DNA from: Euperipatoides rowelli
Lineage: Eukaryota > Onychophora > Udeonychophora > Euonychophora > Peripatopsidae
Length of the DNA stretch: 11,054 nt
Strand: one strand, 5' to 3'
Assembly (NCBI GenBank): GCA_003024985.2
Contig: PXIH01S0009933.1
The position numbers and the translations under genes were made by a program. This document shows, in pieces, positions 7,850-11,054 of this stretch; within the stretch, counting starts at the first letter, position 1, and each line of letters begins with the position of its first letter. The notes below the pieces were generated by a model. That model saw only the letters and a program-made list of their open reading frames with translations. It was not told the origin of the DNA and did no database searches.

Positions 7850-8130
7850 AGGTATGTTCGTCATATGATTTTTTCAGTGCATTCATTAATTTGGTTTATA
7901 CCTGGTCACGTGAACATTAAATTTTATAGACAAGCAATAAAGTTAGCCCTTTCTGAGTAGCAAAGTACTTGATCATAATAAAATAGTTTAGTATGCTTTT
8001 ATGCAACAATAAAATAAAAAATGTTTGTATTGAAGACTATTTTACAGAGATTAGCATTTCAAATTACTGCATTAATCCTTTCAGGTAAAGACTTAAGCAG
8101 CCTTACTTAAGGGGATATTGAAATTCGATG
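7850..8130 (-). other. Expected position of the 5' LTR; boundaries not found
   Basis: If the gag relic and primer-binding-site-like sequence are read correctly, DNA directly right of 7849 should derive from the 5' LTR on the minus strand. A TATAAAAT-like box is present on the minus strand at 7928-7921. I could not find a second LTR copy in the window or clear TG...CA ends, so this is positional inference only. Confidence 0.25.
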
Positions 8131-8134
8131 TATT

Positions 8135-8154
8135 CCCCCCCCCCCCAAAAAAAA
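8135..8154 (+). repeat. C12-A8 homopolymer pair
   Basis: Twelve C followed by eight A. Slippage-prone; it is followed immediately by a palindrome. Confidence 0.9.
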
Positions 8155-8171
8155 TGAATTTAAAATTCATT
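8153..8171. repeat. Near-perfect A+T-rich palindrome
   Basis: aatgaattt and aaattcatt form 9-bp inverted arms around a single A. No function is suggested by the surroundings. Confidence 0.5.
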
Positions 8172-8484
8172 ATTAGGATTGCAGATGATTAAAATGAAAA
8201 ATTATTGCTACCCCCATCATCTACGATATTGTATTCACTCTGTTTTTATATAACAATTCCAATCTCTTTTTTTGTCAGCCATTATGAAACCCAAACCTCA
8301 TGAAGTTACCCACCTCTCGAGCAGGTTAAAATGTTAGTAACGAAATTCACGAGATTACCCTAACTAAAATAATGACGAACGATCTCGTTAAGTTTGTGAG
8401 CTAATGACGAATGAAAAAATATCAAATAATTCAAATAATTATAAAAGTTAGCTATTGAAGAACATGCCTTATGTTACATTTAGT
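8172..8484. other. No gene recognised
   Basis: This stretch is A+T-rich. acgagat at 8349-8355 and atctcgt at 8382-8388 form a short inverted repeat. A TATA-like string (attataaaag) near 8440 precedes the low-stop region at 8485-9175, but such strings are expected by chance here. Confidence 0.5.
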
Positions 8485-9175
8485 TCAACTCGATACTTAG
8501 TGGTGCTGTTCGGCTTTTACATAGCGGCAGCATCTACATCAAGATGGCAGCCGATGCCCCAAGGCAATATGCAACATTTACAATCACGGTGGAGAGGAAC
8601 AAAGAAGAAGATTTACTCACTCAAAATTAATTCATGAAAACTTATAAAGATTCCCTCATCAGAAAAAAAATAAACCAAATATACACATGTTATCAGAGTT
8701 AATGTGGAAGATGAGATGTATGTTATGTCTTTATTTGTTAAAAAATATCCCAGGTCTTACATCTTGCATATACAAAAGTCTGATTCAATGATTTTTCTGC
8801 ATGTTGCAGACAAGTCAAGAGGGTAGTAAAATGCATATGTTTACAGTCATATTTGATGTAAGAGCTCTTGCCTCATCACTAGTGGGTAGACTGAAGGAAT
8901 TGGGGATTGCTTTTGGCATGGAAACCATTTCCTATATCAGTCGGTACATTGTTAGGCTAATATTCTAGGACATAAGCCTAATGATTCACATGTTTTATAA
9001 TACAGAGTTTGACACTGTGTCTATATTTGTAGGAAGATGAAATAAAAACAACATGGACATACACCCAGAATTGATACAAGACTCAAGTGTCTATCAGCAA
9101 CCTATTGCAAGATTTAGCACTAGAAAACAAGAAAATCCATCTGCATTTTGTGATAATTTTTTAGTTTCGTACTAG
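8485..9175 (+). pseudogene. Possible coding relic of unknown family with two frameshifts
   Basis: Three plus-strand frames hand over to one another. The first is open from about 8487 and has an ATG at 8544 in strong context (AAGATGG); it reads MAADAPRQYATFTITVERNK, passes one TAA at 8628-8630 and continues through KTYKDSLIRKKINQIYT. The second, about 8680-8826, reads VIRVNVEDEMYVMSLFVKKY and then SYILHIQKSDSMIFLHVADK. The third, about 8803-9175, reads SKMHMFTVIFDVRALASSLV and GRLKELGIAFGMETISYISR, and has two stops before ending with MDIHPELIQDSSVYQQPIAR and a C-terminal FCDNFLVSY. Random DNA of this composition should give a stop about every 13 codons, so the run is suggestive but not decisive for a window this long. 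I do not recognise the family. A multi-exon gene is a second possibility, since tttttctgcatgttgcag before 8813 resembles a 3' splice site. Confidence 0.3.
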
Positions 9176-9179
9176 TAAT

Positions 9180-9700
9180 GCTGTAATTCAAATCCTTGTG
9201 ATCCTAATTGATAATACAATATTATTATTTAATAATACCTTTAATTTTTATTAGGTCTAATGACTTTCATCATTCAATGGAAGTAAGGAAATTGTCAATT
9301 TTAATAATTAGCCTGCCATAGTAATGGCCTAGCGCTATCATTGATTGGTCCTTTTACGAAGATGTAATGTGCATTGTTAAAAACCATATGATCAAGATAA
9401 CCTATTGCACCAAACTTACGGTATACTTATTAATGTAAACAATTAATTGTAAATAATTATTAGACAAGCTCATAACATATAGGCTATATTTCTAAAAAGG
9501 CACACCTAACCATGGTGGAATATTACTGTCAATTATATTGGGATGTTCCACCCCCACCCCCCAACAACTAAATAGAGAAAGTACTGCTAATAACTTTCTG
9601 TTATTATTTATGATGAGTGCCAGAAAGGGTTATGTTAGAAATTAATTCCTTTCCCAGCTCTTTCATCCAGCCGATGATAAGAAAACCAGCATAGGTTACT
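9180..9700. other. A+T-rich stretch, no gene recognised
   Basis: No coding relic or structured repeat stands out. There is a short C-rich tract at about 9550-9563. Confidence 0.5.
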
Positions 9701-9717
9701 CGTGATATTACTGCTTG

Positions 9718-9866
9718 GCCCTGCCGAGTCTGCCGGACATTTTTGATTTTTTTTTTCTTTCCCGGCAGAAGAGATGGCAGAGGTTGTAAAAATGCGCGCT
9801 CAGACTTTTATTTTTCAGGACCCTTATTTAATTACCTCCGGACGCCGTGACCCCCTTGAAATTTAG
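9718..9866 (+). other. CpG-dense patch with a 30-codon start-like ORF
   Basis: About nine CpG dinucleotides fall within 150 bases of DNA whose flanks have few. tctgccgg at 9729-9736 is the inverted partner of ccggcaga at 9762-9769, with a T-rich loop. Downstream an ATG at 9774-9776 in good context opens 30 codons (MAEVVKMRAQTFIFQDPYLI, ending RRDPLEI) to TAG at 9864-9866. The frame is also open upstream through FSFPAEE. It could be a promoter with a short first exon, a fragment of a conserved gene, or part of a repeat. I do not recognise the peptide. Confidence 0.25.
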
Positions 9867-11054
9867 AAAAGAAAAAAAATGACTCAAAACAGGAATTATA
9901 ATTGAATAACAAACTGAAATAAAAAGATGGTATTGAAATTTAAAATATTTATTACTGCTGCATGACAAGTCAAAACTATTAAAAAAATTAAATTAAAATA
10001 AGAAAAAAAAAAAAAAAAGTACAAATATTGAAAGTAGAAAATCTGTTTCTAAATTAATGTGATTAGTGCTGCATCCTGGTGACAAGCTTAGAACTATGTG
10101 TCAATGATTTCCAATAAGTTATACAGTTCGGTAAAAGTGTGACAACTTCAACGTCTCCAATCTGCATTCAAATCAAAAATGTGTTTTTTTATTTATTATA
10201 TGATTAATTTTGATAAAATAGGCAAAAATCCTAAAATACTCGCATTATTCTTAAGTATATCTCGTGTAATGAAAAGTGGCCAATATGAGCATTAGTCCAG
10301 GGAGCTTAGTATTTTTTTTTTTTGGGGGGGGGGAAAGGGGGATGCAAAATCAACTGCAACTAAAGGAAATCCAATGAAAATGTTTAAATTTACAGTAACA
10401 TAAAATGCTACTTATAATTAACACTTTCAGGTATTTCTTGCTCACTATTGAGAGAGAAATGTTTGAAAGTATTATTTTTTCTGATAGAATTAGCCAGTTG
10501 CCTCAATGAAAGCATGAAAAATAAATTTGACCTAACAAAGCATGTATCTTAAATGATTTTAAAATGTGAATAATACCACACTTTTTAAAAATTATTATTA
10601 TTGTTTATATTATATGCAAATATAAATATATGGTCAACAAGGATTCATTTTAACAAACCCAGCCTAGGAAGTCACATTAGCTTTCTATGCATCTGCATGA
10701 ACACCCCCCTTCCCCTAACTCTAGGGTCCATGGTTAAGCTTTGCTGATTTACATAATAAAATAATAAAATTTTTGGCTGTATCACTAAAGACTTGCAGAA
10801 TGTTAAATGCTTATTATTGATAACTTTCTAATTTTGAATATTAGAAAAAAATATTATCCTTAACTAAATGTACATGTGTCAAAAATCTATTCGTAAGCTT
10901 AAACTTTAGAATATAATAGTAAAAAATTAATGTAACATATAAAAAAAAATAATGCACTAAGTGGCACTCTGTGAGCTAAGCATCCAGAAATAAAATTATA
11001 AATGTTTTTACATGAAGAGGCATCCCAAGGTGGGTGCAGGGGATGTGGGCCACA
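9867..11054. other. A+T-rich stretch with homopolymers, no gene
   Basis: It holds an A16 run at 10003-10018, a T12-G10 run at 10312-10333 followed by AAA and G5, and otherwise unremarkable A+T-rich DNA. No ORF, RNA gene or inverted-repeat element was recognised up to the window edge. Confidence 0.55.
10312..10341 (+). repeat. T12-G10-A3-G5 tract
   Basis: Adjacent homopolymers. Together with the G14 at 3562 and the C12 at 8135, it is one of three long G/C runs in an A+T-rich window. Confidence 0.9.

Noticed and set aside
7889-7960. Plus-strand peptide WFIPGHVNI...AIKLALSE resembling an RNase H motif of non-LTR elements
   Set aside because: The residue spacing fits well, but the acidic residues are missing, nothing upstream matches, and the stretch falls where the LTR of the minus-strand Gypsy relic is expected. 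Most likely coincidence.
8455-8637. 60-codon plus-strand open frame
   Set aside because: An overlapping frame with a better-placed ATG at 8544 reads more like protein. This one looks like its shadow.
1-11054. Search for tRNA, rRNA, CRISPR array, and bacterial promoters or ribosome binding sites
   Set aside because: Nothing convincing was found; the window has eukaryotic non-coding character.

Overview
This window looks like A+T-rich, non-coding nuclear DNA from an animal, most likely an invertebrate and possibly an arthropod. The reasons are long homopolymers and microsatellites, no compact gene array, no intact open reading frame of convincing length, and decayed transposable elements of families common in arthropod genomes. 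There are no bacterial-style operons, rRNAs, tRNAs or CRISPR arrays. The species cannot be named from the sequence.

From left to right: 1-1040 is featureless A+T-rich DNA. 1040-1190 is a small CpG-dense patch with four nuclear-receptor-like half-sites and a 10-bp hairpin. 1860-2312 is a repeat-rich block built from a 17-bp tandem duplication, a long direct repeat and five copies of a short palindromic motif. 2537-3084 is a 548-bp DNA-transposon relic with 84-bp terminal inverted repeats, TA at both ends, and the broken N-terminal part of an IS630/Tc1/mariner-type transposase. 3090-4380 is unannotated A+T-rich DNA with simple repeats. 4509-5328 (minus strand) is a heavily frameshifted relic of a protein that resembles a multi-copy, uncharacterised zinc-binding-type family of invertebrate genomes. 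5330-6590 holds nothing recognised. 6590-7791 (minus strand) is a Ty3/Gypsy-type gag and probably protease relic, with two damaged zinc knuckles and a primer-binding-site-like sequence just upstream at 7838-7846. 8485-9175 is a stretch with unusually few stops that may be another coding relic. 9700-9866 is a second CpG-dense patch with a short start-like ORF. The rest, to 11054, is A+T-rich DNA with homopolymers.

Nothing here appears to be a working gene. The window reads as a graveyard in which at least three unrelated mobile-element-type sequences have decayed by frameshifts and point stops. The main value lies in relics that an ORF caller would miss, because their reading frames are broken every 20 to 100 codons. 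Protein-family statements rest on motif recognition from memory and have not been checked by database search.
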